Assembly: GCF_001641125.1 (NCBI RefSeq)
Contig: NZ_LWLP01000001.1
Span: 1,127,390 to 1,191,389 of the forward strand
Length of the DNA stretch: 64,000 bases
Origin: Arthrobacter sp. OY3WO11
Lineage (GTDB): Bacteria > Actinomycetota > Actinomycetes > Actinomycetales > Micrococcaceae
Direction: 5' to 3'
Shown here: positions 54,335 to 64,000 of the stretch, in pieces
Numbering within the stretch: the first letter of the stretch is position 1
Layout of the letters: each line of letters opens with the position of its first letter
Translations under genes and position numbers: made by a program
The notes under the pieces: model-generated
The model's database searches: none
Told to the model about the DNA's origin: nothing
The model's input: only the letters and a program-made list of their open reading frames with translations

Positions 54335-54425
54335 AATAATCTCCTCGTTGAGTGTTTTGCTGTGCCTGTTGTTGACTGCGGAACGGGGTTGCCACGGTTC
54401 TGACGCTGTGGCCCTCCAGGAGTGC

Positions 54426-55310
54426 TTATGCGTTGGTCCTTTGCGCGGTGACGACGTCATCCACCACGGCGCAGAGGCGCTGCAGCCGCCGGACGGCGTC
54501 AGTGGACAGGGATTGGACGACGTCGGGCGCTCCGATGCAGGATGCCCAGACGGCGCGTCCGGAGAGGAAGCCGCTGGCACCTTCCAGGCAGGCCCACCGC
54601 ACGGCATCCGGGAAGACGTCTTCGGGGACGCCGGAGGAGAGCACCACCCAGGGGCCGTCGATGGCGTTGGTGAGCTCGGCGCATGCGGCCCGGACTTCGG
54701 CTTCGGGGGCCTGGCCGTGGAAGGGGACCTCGGCCTTGTACAGGTCTGCCCCCAGGCTGCCCAGTTCCCTGGCGGCGGCGAGGATGCCGGCGTTCCAGTC
54801 GAAGTCTCCGCCGGCCAGGGGTTTGCGGGAGACGGGCTCGATGATGCTGATGAGCCCTGCGGACCGGCAACTTTCCACGAATTCGCGGACCATGTCCACC
54901 CTGCCTTCGGCGGGCTCGTCCGGGCGGTACAGCACCAGGAGTTTGAGGGCCTTGACGCCCAGGGCCTTGTATTTGTGCGGGTCCACCAGGCGGTCGATGG
55001 TTACCTCGCCCACCAGCTCGCCGTGAGCGGATTCGAAGTGGTCCGCCGAGGCGATCAGCCCGCAGTTGGGGTCCACCACGTTGTCCGCGATGGCCTGGTC
55101 CAGGGCGAACTGCCGGTCAATGAGGACGCCGGACGCGTAGGGGGTGAGGATTTTGGCGGCCTGCAGCTTGAAGTCCTGCAGGTCCTGGTCCGTGACGGGC
55201 TGGTCGGTGTGTTCGGCGAACATGTTGCGCATGGCTTCGCGCTGGTCGACGGCGAGCATCGCGAAGGCGCCTGACGGGCGCTGGAGGGGTGAGAGGTCTG
55301 TGGGGCTCAT
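54426..55310 (-). CDS. yihT: Sulfofructose-1-phosphate aldolase (YihT type)
   Basis: The 294-aa product closely recalls E. coli YihT: GAFAMLAVDQREAMRNMFA at residues 14-32, SGVLIDRQFALDQAI, VKALKLLVLYRPDE, VDMVREFVESCRSAGL, SIIEPVSRKP, GADLYKAEVPFHG (the Lys that forms the Schiff base), VVLSSGVPEDVFP and EGASGFLSGRAVWAS. Class I aldolase, cleaving sulfofructose-1-phosphate to dihydroxyacetone phosphate and 3-sulfolactaldehyde. The identification rests on remembered sequence; the shared motifs are extensive. It follows the kinase gene by 16 bp and precedes the binding-protein gene by 91 bp. Confidence 0.93.
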   Translation of the reverse strand: MSPTDLSPLQRPSGAFAMLAVDQREAMRNMFAEHTDQPVTDQDLQDFKLQAAKILTPYASGVLIDRQFALDQAIADNVVDPNCGLIASADHFESAHGELVGEVTIDRLVDPHKYKALGVKALKLLVLYRPDEPAEGRVDMVREFVESCRSAGLISIIEPVSRKPLAGGDFDWNAGILAAARELGSLGADLYKAEVPFHGQAPEAEVRAACAELTNAIDGPWVVLSSGVPEDVFPDAVRWACLEGASGFLSGRAVWASCIGAPDVVQSLSTDAVRRLQRLCAVVDDVVTAQRTNA

Positions 55311-55326
55311 GGGCTGCTTCTTTCAG

Positions 55327-56241
55327 CTAGGCGGTGTGGTTGGAAGTAAGGACAGGTGTAATGGTCTGGTGCGGGATGGCGGAGCGGCCGTCCAGCCCTT
55401 CGCAGGATGCGGAAGCGGTGCGGCCGGCGAAGGCTGCCGCGTCAGCCAGGGAAAGTCCGGCGGCGACAGCGGCGAGCAGGGCGCCGTGGTAGACGTCGCC
55501 GGCGCCCAGGGTGGAGACGATGGCGGCGGGTGTTGCGGGCACGTGGAGCGGGTCCGCGGTCCCGTCCTTGACCCAGGCACCGTCGGAGCCGGCGGTGGCG
55601 ACGACGGCGGAGGCGCCGTCGTCGACCGCGTGGCCCAGGAGCGCCTCGGGGGAGTGGTGCCCGCCGTACTCTGCCTGGAGCCGTTCGATGGTGGGGACGT
55701 AGAGGGCCACGCCCTGCGGGCTGAAGGACGCGATGGGGTTGCCGGCATCCACGCTGATGTTCAGGCTGCCGGCGCTGAAGGCAGGAAGGGATGCGACGGC
55801 GTTCCAGCCCAGGTGGTCCACGTGGACCCAGGCTGCCGATTCCACCAGTTCATGGAAGCGGCTGCCGGCCGGAAAGCTGACCGGCGGCACGGGCCGGGTG
55901 ACAATCGCCCGGCTTTCGGATGCCTTGCTGACCACGATCACGCTGGCACCCGTTTTGACGCTGGGATCGCGGATCACCGCGGAGGTGTCCACGCCTTCGG
56001 CCTGCAGGCCGGCGATGATGCGGTCGCCTTCCTCGTCGGTGCCGAGGACACCTGCGAAAGCTGTGTTTGCTCCGGCGCGGGCCGCTGCCACGGCTGCCGT
56101 GGCGGCCGGGCCGCCGCCCGCCGTCGCGAAGTCCGAAGCGACGGTACGGCTGTCCGCTGCGGGGTAATCCTCCACCAAAGCGATGGAGTCAAGCGTGGCG
56201 CAGCCTACGAAGAGCAGGGTTCCAGTTGACGGTTGGGGCAC
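55327..56241 (-). CDS. yihV: Sulfofructose kinase (YihV type, PfkB family)
   Basis: The GTG at 56241 has AGGTGG 5 bases before it; 304 aa. PfkB motifs: ATAGGGPAATAAVAAARAGA (substrate region; the GGGPAATAAVAAAR run also occurs in YihV by recall), VLGTDEEGDRII and STLGAGDVYHGALLAAVA with the catalytic Asp near 248. Predicted reaction: ATP plus sulfofructose to sulfofructose-1-phosphate. It is the first gene of the minus-strand SQ operon, and its promoter overlaps an operator-like inverted repeat. Confidence 0.9.
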   Translation of the reverse strand: MPQPSTGTLLFVGCATLDSIALVEDYPAADSRTVASDFATAGGGPAATAAVAAARAGANTAFAGVLGTDEEGDRIIAGLQAEGVDTSAVIRDPSVKTGASVIVVSKASESRAIVTRPVPPVSFPAGSRFHELVESAAWVHVDHLGWNAVASLPAFSAGSLNISVDAGNPIASFSPQGVALYVPTIERLQAEYGGHHSPEALLGHAVDDGASAVVATAGSDGAWVKDGTADPLHVPATPAAIVSTLGAGDVYHGALLAAVAAGLSLADAAAFAGRTASASCEGLDGRSAIPHQTITPVLTSNHTA

Positions 56242-56274
56242 GTTCCACCTCGTTGTAGTTCCGGCTGGTACTGA

Positions 56275-57525
<1,251 letters not shown>

Positions 57526-57533
57526 GTAAGTTG

Positions 57534-57551
57534 GTGTTGGAAAAGCAACAC
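57534..57551. promoter_or_regulatory. Operator candidate 2, GTGTTGGAAAAGCAACAC
   Basis: Inverted repeat GTGTTG-GAAAAG-CAACAC, 44 bp upstream of the DeoR-type start codon and 9 bp after the Gfo/Idh stop codon. Same TGTTG/CAACA arms and 6-nt spacing as site 1. Confidence 0.72.
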
Positions 57552-57594
57552 GCCGCGGGCTGGGGGCCTGCGGGTGGGGCAGGAAGAAGGGGAT

Positions 57595-58377
57595 ATGAGC
57601 ACCGCACGTGAAGAGGCGCCGCTGACGCCCCGCCAGCGCACCATCCTGGAGGAACTTGGCCGACGCGGCTTTATTTCCACCACGGACCTGGCCGAGACCT
57701 TTGCAGTATCGGACATGACCGTGCGCAGGGACACTCGGGTACTGTCCAAACTGGGCCTGGTCAGGGTGGTCCACGGCGGGGTCAGCGCCATCCATGGCCA
57801 AGGCCAGAACGCGGACTTCGCCGCCCGCGTGCGGGAGGATTCCGACGCGAAACTCCGGGTGGCCCGGGCCTGCGTCTCCATGATCGGGGAACGGGACGCC
57901 ATCATCCTGGACGCCGGCACCACCACGTACCAGATTGCCCAGGAGCTGCCCAGTTCCTTTACGGGCACCATCATCACGCACTCCGCGCCGGCCATCCAGC
58001 GCTGCCTGCAGTTGACCGCTGCCCGGACCATCTGCCTGGGCGGTGAACTGCTCCTGGACAGCCAGGCGTTCAATGGCCCCATGACTGTCAGTGCTGCGGC
58101 CGGTCTCCGCGCCAAGACGGCCTTCATTGGTGTGAGCGGAATCCATGACGAGGCGTTTTACATTGAGCGGGACGTGGAGCGCGCCACTAAGATCGCCCTC
58201 ATGAACTCTGCGGAACAGGTGGTAGTGGTAGCAACACACCAGAAGATGCTGCGGTATGCGCTGGCACGGCTGGCGGCCTTCGACGCTGCCGACGTGCTGG
58301 TGACGGATGCGCCCCCGCCGCGGGAAATCGAGACTGCGTTGCGTGCCGCGGACGTGAAGCTTGTGGTGGCCGCGTGA
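57595..58377 (+). CDS. DeoR-family transcriptional regulator (CsqR-like)
   Basis: ATG at 57595 after AGAAGGGGAT; 260 aa. N-terminal DeoR helix-turn-helix: TPRQRTILEELGRRGFISTTDLAETFAVSDMTVRRDTRVLSKLGLVRVVHGG, residues about 12-62. C-terminal sugar-phosphate-sensing domain: DAIILDAGTTTYQIAQEL, KTAFIGVSGIHDEAFYIERDVERATKIALMNSAEQVVVVATHQK. In E. coli a DeoR regulator (CsqR/YihW) controls SQ genes, so this one is a likely local repressor; its operators are probably the TGTTG/CAACA repeats. Its stop codon overlaps the next start (GTGA). Confidence 0.88.
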   Translation: MSTAREEAPLTPRQRTILEELGRRGFISTTDLAETFAVSDMTVRRDTRVLSKLGLVRVVHGGVSAIHGQGQNADFAARVREDSDAKLRVARACVSMIGERDAIILDAGTTTYQIAQELPSSFTGTIITHSAPAIQRCLQLTAARTICLGGELLLDSQAFNGPMTVSAAAGLRAKTAFIGVSGIHDEAFYIERDVERATKIALMNSAEQVVVVATHQKMLRYALARLAAFDAADVLVTDAPPPREIETALRAADVKLVVAA

Positions 58378-59303
58378 GGGCGCCGCTGCAGGTTTCCCTG
58401 CCCGACCAGAAACTGCTGGACGCGCTCGCGCCTGCTTCCGGCGTCGAGTTTCATGTGTGGGACTTTTCCGGCCCTGCACCCGCTGAACGGCTGGACATTG
58501 TGGTGCCGCCGTACATGCGCGGGCCGGAGGTGCTGGCCGCGCTGGAGTCCGTGGAGATCGGCCTGATCCAAAGCCAGTCGATAGGGTACGACGGCGTGGC
58601 GGACGTGCTGCCCGCGGGTTGCGTTTTCGCCAACGCGGCAGGGGTCCATGAAACGTCGACGGCTGAACTCGCCCTGGGCATGATGATCGCCAGCCAGCGC
58701 GGCATGGACGACTTCGCGCGCAACCAGGCCAGCGGCACGTGGGACAACAGCCAGCGGCCCAGCCTTGCGGACCGGCGGGTGCTGCTGGTGGGTTACGGGG
58801 GAGTGGGCAAGGCCATCGAGGCCCGGCTTCTGCCCTTCGAAACGCGAGTGACCCGGATGGCGAGCCGTGAACGCGAGGATTCCAGCGGGAAGATCTTTGG
58901 GATCGACTCGCTGTATGAGCAGCTTCCGCTGCACGACATCGTGGTGGTCAGCGTGCCCCTCATCGAGCAGACCCGGCAGTTGGTGGATGAGAAGTTCCTG
59001 GCCGCGATGCCGGACGGGGCGCTGCTGGTCAACGTGGCCCGCGGGGCGGTGGCGGACACGGATGCGCTGCTGGCCGAGACGTCCACGGGCCGTTTGCGTG
59101 CAGCCCTGGACGTCACGGATCCGGAGCCGCTCCCGGCGGACCATCCCCTGTGGACCACGCCCGGCGTGCTGATCACCCCGCACGTGGGCGGGGCCAGTTC
59201 GGCGATGTTCCCCCGCATGGTCCGGCTGGTCCAGCAGCAGATTGGATTGATGCTGGAGGGCAAAGCGCCGGTCAACGTGGTGCTGGGCGGGGCTGTCGAG
59301 TAG
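58374..59303 (+). CDS. D-isomer-specific 2-hydroxyacid dehydrogenase
   Basis: The GTG at 58374 overlaps the DeoR stop codon (GTGA); 309 aa. NAD motif VLLVGYGGVGKAIEARLL near 140; catalytic residues are Arg in VNVARGAVADTD, Glu in VTDPEPLPADHP and His in TPHVGGASSAMFPR. The family reduces 2-keto acids or oxidises 2-hydroxyacids with NAD(P). Coupling to the regulator suggests a pathway job, possibly on sulfolactate/sulfopyruvate or another hydroxyacid. This is inference; the substrate-binding loop cannot be read by eye. Confidence 0.85.
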   Translation: MRAPLQVSLPDQKLLDALAPASGVEFHVWDFSGPAPAERLDIVVPPYMRGPEVLAALESVEIGLIQSQSIGYDGVADVLPAGCVFANAAGVHETSTAELALGMMIASQRGMDDFARNQASGTWDNSQRPSLADRRVLLVGYGGVGKAIEARLLPFETRVTRMASREREDSSGKIFGIDSLYEQLPLHDIVVVSVPLIEQTRQLVDEKFLAAMPDGALLVNVARGAVADTDALLAETSTGRLRAALDVTDPEPLPADHPLWTTPGVLITPHVGGASSAMFPRMVRLVQQQIGLMLEGKAPVNVVLGGAVE

Positions 59304-59385
59304 GGGCTCGGCACGAGTCTGGGCGTTATCCACATAGGAGTCTGGGCAGCCTCTGATTGTCAGGGGTCGCTGGAAGACTGTGGTT

Positions 59386-60888
59386 ATGGAGGCAGGTGCG
59401 GGGAACCCGGTTATGAAAGCGGCGCCACACGGCGGCGTTGCTTTCGCCTGCGTCGCTCCGGCTGCCGGTGCTTCATCCGCCGCGGTCTCGGGCGCCGCAA
59501 TTGTGGCCCAAGCGCCGTCCGGTTCCACGGTTGAGGAATTGATTAGCAAGGTCCGGCGACTGGGGGTGTCCTCTAACAGTGCCGCGTTGATTGACCAGTT
59601 GCGGGGCCTGGAGGAGCTGAAGGCGGCCATTGCGGCTGCGCAGGCGAGGGTTGGTGTGGCGTTCGATCTTGCCCAGCGCGCTGAGCAGGCCGAGGCCGGG
59701 ATACCGGTTGCGGAGCAGGGGCAGGGCGTGGCGGCGCAAGTTGCGTTAGCCCGGGGTGAGTCGCCGTCCCGGGGCGGGTGGCTGCTCGGGCTGGCCAAGG
59801 CGCTGGTGGCGGAGATGCCGCGTACCCTGGCTGCGCTGGATGCTGGCAGGCTGAATGAGTGGCGGGCCACGCTGGTGGTCAGGGAAACGGCGTGCCTGAG
59901 CGCCGCGGACCGGTGCGCTGTTGATGAGGAGTTGGCCGCTGATACGGGTACTTTTGCCGGGGCCGGGGACCGGGCAGTTATCGCCGCGGCGAGGGCGGCG
60001 GCGTATCGGCGGGATCCCCGTTCGGTGACGCAGCGGGCGGCGCATGCTGCCGGGGAGCGGTGCGTGAGTCTGCGTCCGGCCCCGGACACCATGGCGCGTC
60101 TGACCGCCCTGCTGCCGGTCGCGGAGGGCGTGGCGGCGTATGCGGCGCTGAGCGGGCATGCTGACACTGTGCGCGCCGGCGGTGATGAGCGTTCCCGGGG
60201 GCAGATCATGGCCGATGCCCTGGTGGAGCGGACCACCGGCACCCCGGGCGGTGTCAGTGGTGTGGAGATCCAACTCGTCATGACCGACAGGACTTTGTTC
60301 CAGGGTGATTCTGAACCGGCACGCCTTCCCGGTTACGGGATTGTCCCGGCCGGCTGGGCCCGCAGCCTGATCACCAACGGAGCCAACGGAGCCAACGGTG
60401 GCTGGGGCAGGACTCGGGGATCAGCGGCCAGCGCCCACCACCCCGCAGCCGGTGAGCAGGAGCCCGCAGCAGGCGAGCAGGATTTCACGGTGTGGCTCCG
60501 GCGGCTCTACACCGCCCCGGGGGCGGGGGACCTGGTGGGGATGGATTCGCGGGCGCGGTTGTTCCCGGCCGGGTTGCGCCGGTTTATCCAGGCCCGCGAT
60601 GACACCTGCCGCACGCCCTACTGCGATGCGCCGATCCGGCATCACGACCACGTCGTGCCCTGGCATGCCGGCGGGACCACGAGCCTCGGCAACGCGGCCG
60701 GGCTCTGCGAGGCCTGCAACCACACGAAGGAAAACCACGGCTGGAAAACCATCCCGCGGCCGGGCCCGAGGCACACCATAGAATGCCGGACGCCCACCGG
60801 CCACACCTACCACTCAACAGCACCCCCACCACCCGGAAGCCCGGTAGCTGGTCTGTTGGTGCGTGCCACGAAGCTGGTTCGAACTTAG
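59386..60888 (+). CDS. DUF222/HNH endonuclease domain protein (13E12-like)
   Basis: ATG at 59386 (a GTG at 59380 is also possible); 500 aa. Central DUF222-type helical domain (residues about 60-300). The C-terminal HNH nuclease motif is [50 protein letters not shown] near residues 405-455. The repeats [13 protein letters not shown] and EPAAGEQDF mark a flexible linker. Such proteins occur in many copies in Arthrobacter; a role in mobile-element or phage defence is suspected but unproven. It is convergent with lysG, stops overlapping by 4 bp. Confidence 0.92.
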   Translation: MEAGAGNPVMKAAPHGGVAFACVAPAAGASSAAVSGAAIVAQAPSGSTVEELISKVRRLGVSSNSAALIDQLRGLEELKAAIAAAQARVGVAFDLAQRAEQAEAGIPVAEQGQGVAAQVALARGESPSRGGWLLGLAKALVAEMPRTLAALDAGRLNEWRATLVVRETACLSAADRCAVDEELAADTGTFAGAGDRAVIAAARAAAYRRDPRSVTQRAAHAAGERCVSLRPAPDTMARLTALLPVAEGVAAYAALSGHADTVRAGGDERSRGQIMADALVERTTGTPGGVSGVEIQLVMTDRTLFQGDSEPARLPGYGIVPAGWARSLITNGANGANGGWGRTRGSAASAHHPAAGEQEPAAGEQDFTVWLRRLYTAPGAGDLVGMDSRARLFPAGLRRFIQARDDTCRTPYCDAPIRHHDHVVPWHAGGTTSLGNAAGLCEACNHTKENHGWKTIPRPGPRHTIECRTPTGHTYHSTAPPPPGSPVAGLLVRATKLVRT

Positions 60889-61772
60889 CTACCCGGGTGC
60901 GCGCCACGCAGCTTTTGGCTGCTGGCCTTGCGGATGGCGTTGGTGACGCGATCGAGCCGTGGTGAGTCCAAGGTCCAGGTCTGCCAGTAAAGCGCCACGT
61001 CATGGTGCTCGCGCTCCTTCAACACCGCCAGGGAGCCGTCGGCGAGGTCCGTTCCCAGCTGCAGCTCGGGAATCATTCCCCATCCAAGGCCTGCCCTCAA
61101 ACCTGCAAGGAACCCCTCGGATGAAGGGATGAAATGTGTTGGCGGCGCCTGCTGTACGCCGCGGGCCTCGAGCTGCAGCTGCTGCAGGTTGTCCTTGGCA
61201 TTGAACTGGAGCATGGGCATGCGCTGCCAGTCCACGCCGCTGCCGGCTTTGAAGCGCTTGCGCAGGCCCGGGGTGGAAACGGGCAGGTAGCGCATATGGC
61301 CAAGCCGTTCCACCCGGCATCCGTTGACCGGCGTGGGGTCTGACGTGATCGCTCCGAGAACGTCTCCGCGGCGCAGGAGGTGGCTGCTGTGGTCCTGGTC
61401 TTCCACATGCAGGTCCAGGGTGGTCTCAACCCACGTGCTGGCCTCGTGAAGCACGTCCACAAACCATGTGGCCAGGGAGTCTGCATTCACGGCAATGGGC
61501 GTTACGGCCCGGGACGAAACACCGTTTCCCAGCGAGTCCCACGTTTCCGCCTCAAGGACCTGGACCTGGCGGGACATGCGCAGCAGGATCGAGCCAGCAT
61601 CGGTTGGGGTGCACGGCACGCTGCGGCGAACAACAACCTGCCCCACGGACTTCTCCAAGCCCCTGATGCGCTGGCTGACGGCGGAGGGACTGATGCCCAG
61701 GAGATCGGCCGCGGCCTCGAAAGTTCCCTCGTCCACGATCGCTGCCAGGGCCCGGAGATGCTCGAAGTTCAT
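60885..61772 (-). CDS. lysG: LysR-family regulator (LysG/ArgP type)
   Basis: The 295-aa product has an N-terminal LysR helix-turn-helix ([50 protein letters not shown]). The C-terminal effector domain resembles ArgP/LysG, which binds Lys/Arg and activates the adjacent exporter gene. Divergent from lysE, 70 bp between. On the minus strand a -10 box (TAGAAT) lies 6 nt before the ATG, and no Shine-Dalgarno is evident, so the mRNA may be leaderless. Confidence 0.9.
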   Translation of the reverse strand: MNFEHLRALAAIVDEGTFEAAADLLGISPSAVSQRIRGLEKSVGQVVVRRSVPCTPTDAGSILLRMSRQVQVLEAETWDSLGNGVSSRAVTPIAVNADSLATWFVDVLHEASTWVETTLDLHVEDQDHSSHLLRRGDVLGAITSDPTPVNGCRVERLGHMRYLPVSTPGLRKRFKAGSGVDWQRMPMLQFNAKDNLQQLQLEARGVQQAPPTHFIPSSEGFLAGLRAGLGWGMIPELQLGTDLADGSLAVLKEREHHDVALYWQTWTLDSPRLDRVTNAIRKASSQKLRGAHPGS

Positions 61773-61842
61773 GAAGATATTCTAATGCAAATGCACAATA
61801 TATCGTTTGTCTTCATCTGCGGCACCGGGCTACGGTCAAGGC
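61773..61842. promoter_or_regulatory. Divergent lysG-lysE control region
   Basis: 70 bp with AT-rich sequence (near 61773-61806). It contains the lysG -10 (61779-61784, minus strand) and should hold the LysG-binding site that activates lysE. I cannot assign exact operator bases. Confidence 0.55.
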
Positions 61843-62439
61843 ATGTGGAGCATTTGGAGTACCGGGCTGATGACGGGCCTGGCATTGATCATCGCCATCG
61901 GCGCCCAGAATGCGTTTGTGCTCCGGCAGGGAATCCGCCGTGAACACGTCGGCGTCGTGGTAGCGCTCTGCATGATCAGTGATGCGTTGCTGATCCTCGG
62001 CGGAACGGTGGGGATTGGGGCTTTGGTTTCCCGGTTCCCGCTGGCACTGGACGTGCTGAGGTGGGGCGGAGCTGCCTACCTGGCATGGTGGGCGCTGCGG
62101 TCCTTCAGGTCCGCATTTAAGCCTTCAACCCTGACGGCTGAGGCGCCGCGGTCCAAGGGATCGGTCATCGCCACCACGCTGGCGTTGACCTACCTGAATC
62201 CCCATGTGTACCTGGACACCGTGGTGTTGCTGGGCGGCCTGGCTAACCAGCACGGTCCGGACGCGCGGTGGATCTTCGCGGCCGGGGCCGTGGTGGGAAG
62301 CGCCCTCTGGTTCTCGGCCTTGGGATATGGCGCCCGAAAGCTCTCCGGAGTGCTCAGCAGCCCGCGGACGTGGCGGATTGTGGACCTGGCAATCGGCGTT
62401 GTGATGCTGGCCCTGGCCATTAAACTCGTTCTGGGCTGA
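61843..62439 (+). CDS. lysE: LysE-family basic amino acid exporter
   Basis: ATG at 61843; 198 aa, with six membrane segments. LysE/ArgO motif: GLMTGLALIIAIGAQNAFVLRQGIRREHVGVVVALCMISDALLILGGTVG at residues 7-56. A later ALTYLNPHVYLDTVVLLGGLANQ is characteristic of the L-lysine/L-arginine exporters. It exports lysine and arginine by proton antiport to avoid overload when peptides are eaten. The divergent LysG regulator fits this role. Confidence 0.95.
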   Translation: MWSIWSTGLMTGLALIIAIGAQNAFVLRQGIRREHVGVVVALCMISDALLILGGTVGIGALVSRFPLALDVLRWGGAAYLAWWALRSFRSAFKPSTLTAEAPRSKGSVIATTLALTYLNPHVYLDTVVLLGGLANQHGPDARWIFAAGAVVGSALWFSALGYGARKLSGVLSSPRTWRIVDLAIGVVMLALAIKLVLG

Positions 62440-62460
62440 CACGGTCTCCGGCGGGGAGTA

Positions 62461-63324
62461 CTACCGCCTGAATTCGATACGGACGGAGTTGTCGTCCGGG
62501 AGGACGATGACCGTTCCGTCCCGGGGCGTCCAGCCGTCGTGGAGGAAGAAGAAGCGCCCGCCGCTGAGGACCAGCAGACGGAGGCCGTCGTACCGGTAGA
62601 GTGCTGCATCCCCGGTTCCCACCTGGACCTCCGTGACCGCGGCCGAGCCGATGCCCAGCGGCTTGGGCGAGTAGACCTCCGCCCGGGGCATGTACTGGAC
62701 GCCCTTTTCGAAGTTCAACGCCAGCCGACGGCCCACCGCCTGGGCGTAGTCGGCCGTGCCCCAGAAGAGCAGCAGCGTCACGATACTGAGGATCAGCGTG
62801 GTTTCCACCGCCCGCTGCTCGGAGCTGAGGGCTGTCAATGTGCGGTCCCGGCCCTGCCGGCGCAGGCGCATGCACCAGGTGGCCACCAGGACGCCCAAAG
62901 CCATCACGTACGGGGTGAAAAGCGCTGTCCGGGCGGGTTCCACAACCGCCAGGACCAGGCTGATCCCCACGAGCACGCCGCTGAACAGGGCGGCGATACC
63001 GGCGGCCCTGACAATGAGGGCCCGGCCGCGGTCCTCTTCGATGCGGCGGCGCAGCCAGCGGTCCAGGGCCAGCCAGACGACGCTGGCGGCCAGGATGCAG
63101 ACGAGCGGCAGGAACAGCGCGTTGATGCTGATCAGGATGTAGTCCTGCACTGCGTACCCGAACAGGCTGACGTTCAGGCCCATCTGTGCCGCCTGTGCCT
63201 CCGCGCGGGCCCAGCCGAAGTAGAACAGGAGGGCCGTTGCCACCGTGACCGGCGGGCCAATGGCCGAGATCACTCCAAGGGCGCGGGACCACGAGGAACG
63301 CTCGTCCCCGCCGGCCTCGGTCAT
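62461..63324 (-). CDS. Membrane protein of unknown function with C-terminal soluble domain
   Basis: ATG at 63324 overlaps the upstream stop codon (ATGA); 287 aa. Five hydrophobic segments are spread over residues about 15-200 (IGPPVTVATALLFYFGW, DYILISINALFLPLVCILAASVVWL, AAGIAALFSGVLVGISLVLAVV and others). A C-terminal beta-rich domain follows (YRYDGLRLLVLSGGRFFFLHDGWTPRDGTVIVLPDD). No family recognised. Operon with the exported protein gene at 63321. Confidence 0.7.
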   Translation of the reverse strand: MTEAGGDERSSWSRALGVISAIGPPVTVATALLFYFGWARAEAQAAQMGLNVSLFGYAVQDYILISINALFLPLVCILAASVVWLALDRWLRRRIEEDRGRALIVRAAGIAALFSGVLVGISLVLAVVEPARTALFTPYVMALGVLVATWCMRLRRQGRDRTLTALSSEQRAVETTLILSIVTLLLFWGTADYAQAVGRRLALNFEKGVQYMPRAEVYSPKPLGIGSAAVTEVQVGTGDAALYRYDGLRLLVLSGGRFFFLHDGWTPRDGTVIVLPDDNSVRIEFRR

Positions 63325-64000
63325 GGCGCGGTGCCTGGCGCCTGCGGGCATGTGCCCTGGTCCGTTGCGTACTCGAAGGAAGCGGATCCGGTCACCGGCC
63401 AATCGGCGTCGGCAATGCTGACCCCGGCCGTGGCTGGCTGCCCCGGTTCGAGGGGCGGTGCCAGGAAGTAGAACTCAAGCGGATGGTTATTGTCGATGAA
63501 GCTTTGGCGCTGCAGGACCGGCGCCGTCGTGGCACCAACGTAAACCGAGCGGACGGTCCCGGTGGGCAGGCCGGTGATGTTTCCGGACAGGACAATTGCC
63601 TGCCCGGGACAGACCAGGAAGGGCGGCGAGTTGCCTTCGCTGTCCTCCAGGCCCGAGAGTTCCGGCGGGCATGCGGTTCCGCGGCGAGGGGCAAGCTCCA
63701 CGGAGGCGCCCGGATTCTGTTGCCGGACCACAGCTATGGTGCGGAGGATCTCGATGGCGGTGGCGGACCAGCAGTCGCCCTCGAATGGCGGCGGCATGGT
63801 GTCCAGCGCAGAGGCTCCCGCATCCCAGGCAGCCTGGTCTCCCGACAAACCCAGGCACAGCGTTTTCGCCGCTTCTTCGACGGTGTTGAAGGGGCTGGTG
63901 TACTCGGGAAGGGATCCGCAGTCCATGCCCCTCAGGTTCCTGTACCAAATGGGGTCGCCCCTGCCCACCGGGCCGATCGGCAGCCAGTCGAGCACCACGG
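63321..64000 (-). CDS. Exported/hypothetical protein, 5' end outside the window
   Basis: The reading is open to the window edge, so the true start is probably beyond 64000. The visible 225 residues contain spaced cysteines (GMDCGSLPEY, KTLCLGLSG, FEGDCWSATAIEILRTIAVV, GTACPPEL, FLVCPGQAI, QGTCPQAPG), suggesting an extracellular domain with disulfides, plus beta-like C-terminal segments. No family recognised. Its stop codon overlaps the downstream membrane-protein start, so the two are co-expressed. Confidence 0.65.
   Translation of the reverse strand, partial: VVLDWLPIGPVGRGDPIWYRNLRGMDCGSLPEYTSPFNTVEEAAKTLCLGLSGDQAAWDAGASALDTMPPPFEGDCWSATAIEILRTIAVVRQQNPGASVELAPRRGTACPPELSGLEDSEGNSPPFLVCPGQAIVLSGNITGLPTGTVRSVYVGATTAPVLQRQSFIDNNHPLEFYFLAPPLEPGQPATAGVSIADADWPVTGSASFEYATDQGTCPQAPGTAP

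Overview
The window is a high-G+C actinobacterial chromosome segment, most like Arthrobacter/Pseudarthrobacter (Micrococcaceae). The grounds are many GTG starts and 4-bp ATGA/GTGA overlaps, a DUF222/HNH endonuclease, an Rpf-LysM protein, a bioB-bsaP pair, a DUF6318-type lipoprotein and a lysG-lysE pair. This placement rests on gene content; no database search was run. I saw no rRNA, tRNA, CRISPR array, insertion sequence or prophage. Genes are incomplete at both edges.

Layout. 1-12.9 kb is mixed housekeeping: a histidine-less Hpt domain, an orphan vsr, a PPOX-fold protein, bioB-bsaP, an NCS1 permease, two exported proteins, an Old Yellow Enzyme, tex, a ZIP-like transporter and a DUF2071 protein. 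13.1-21.6 kb is one tightly coupled plus-strand cluster. It encodes three family-2 glycosyltransferases, an HPr-kinase-like P-loop protein, a MATE/Wzx-type flippase, a GT-C-like membrane protein, two tiny membrane proteins and a calcineurin-type phosphoesterase. A 30-35 codon ORF sits just before the kinase. This is the best candidate for an undescribed system, probably the making and export of a surface glycoconjugate.

21.7-47.3 kb is again mixed: DUF1622, an epimerase, an MSMEG_6728-type protein, an Rpf-LysM protein with a long leader, a UvrA paralogue lacking the UvrB-binding domain, an adenine deaminase, and a winged-helix/X25 fusion. Next come an acylphosphatase and a TM0106-type nuclease-helicase lying between two copies of a palindromic repeat. 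After these are TerC, RecQ, and a formaldehyde/formate-type redox group (FdhF/YdeP oxidoreductase, DUF6457, fdhA). A serine hydrolase, two MFS transporters and an ArsR-SRPBCC fusion with a leaderless promoter inside a 26-bp palindrome complete the stretch.

47.5-59.3 kb is a sulfoquinovose catabolic cluster of the sulfo-EMP type. The minus-strand operon encodes a sulfofructose kinase (YihV type), a sulfofructose-1-phosphate aldolase (YihT type), a sugar ABC importer, an aldehyde dehydrogenase (predicted to oxidise sulfolactaldehyde to sulfolactate), a TauE/SafE exporter, a 61-aa Cys-x-Cys protein and a sulfoquinovose isomerase (YihS type). Divergent from it are a Gfo/Idh/MocA protein (candidate NAD-dependent sulfoquinovosidase), a DeoR-family regulator and a 2-hydroxyacid dehydrogenase. 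Two matching inverted repeats, TGTTG-N6-CAACA, mark the divergent promoter region and the regulator's own upstream region, and are the likely operators.

59.4-64 kb holds an HNH endonuclease, the divergent lysG-lysE basic amino acid export pair, and a two-gene operon for a membrane protein and an exported protein cut by the window end.
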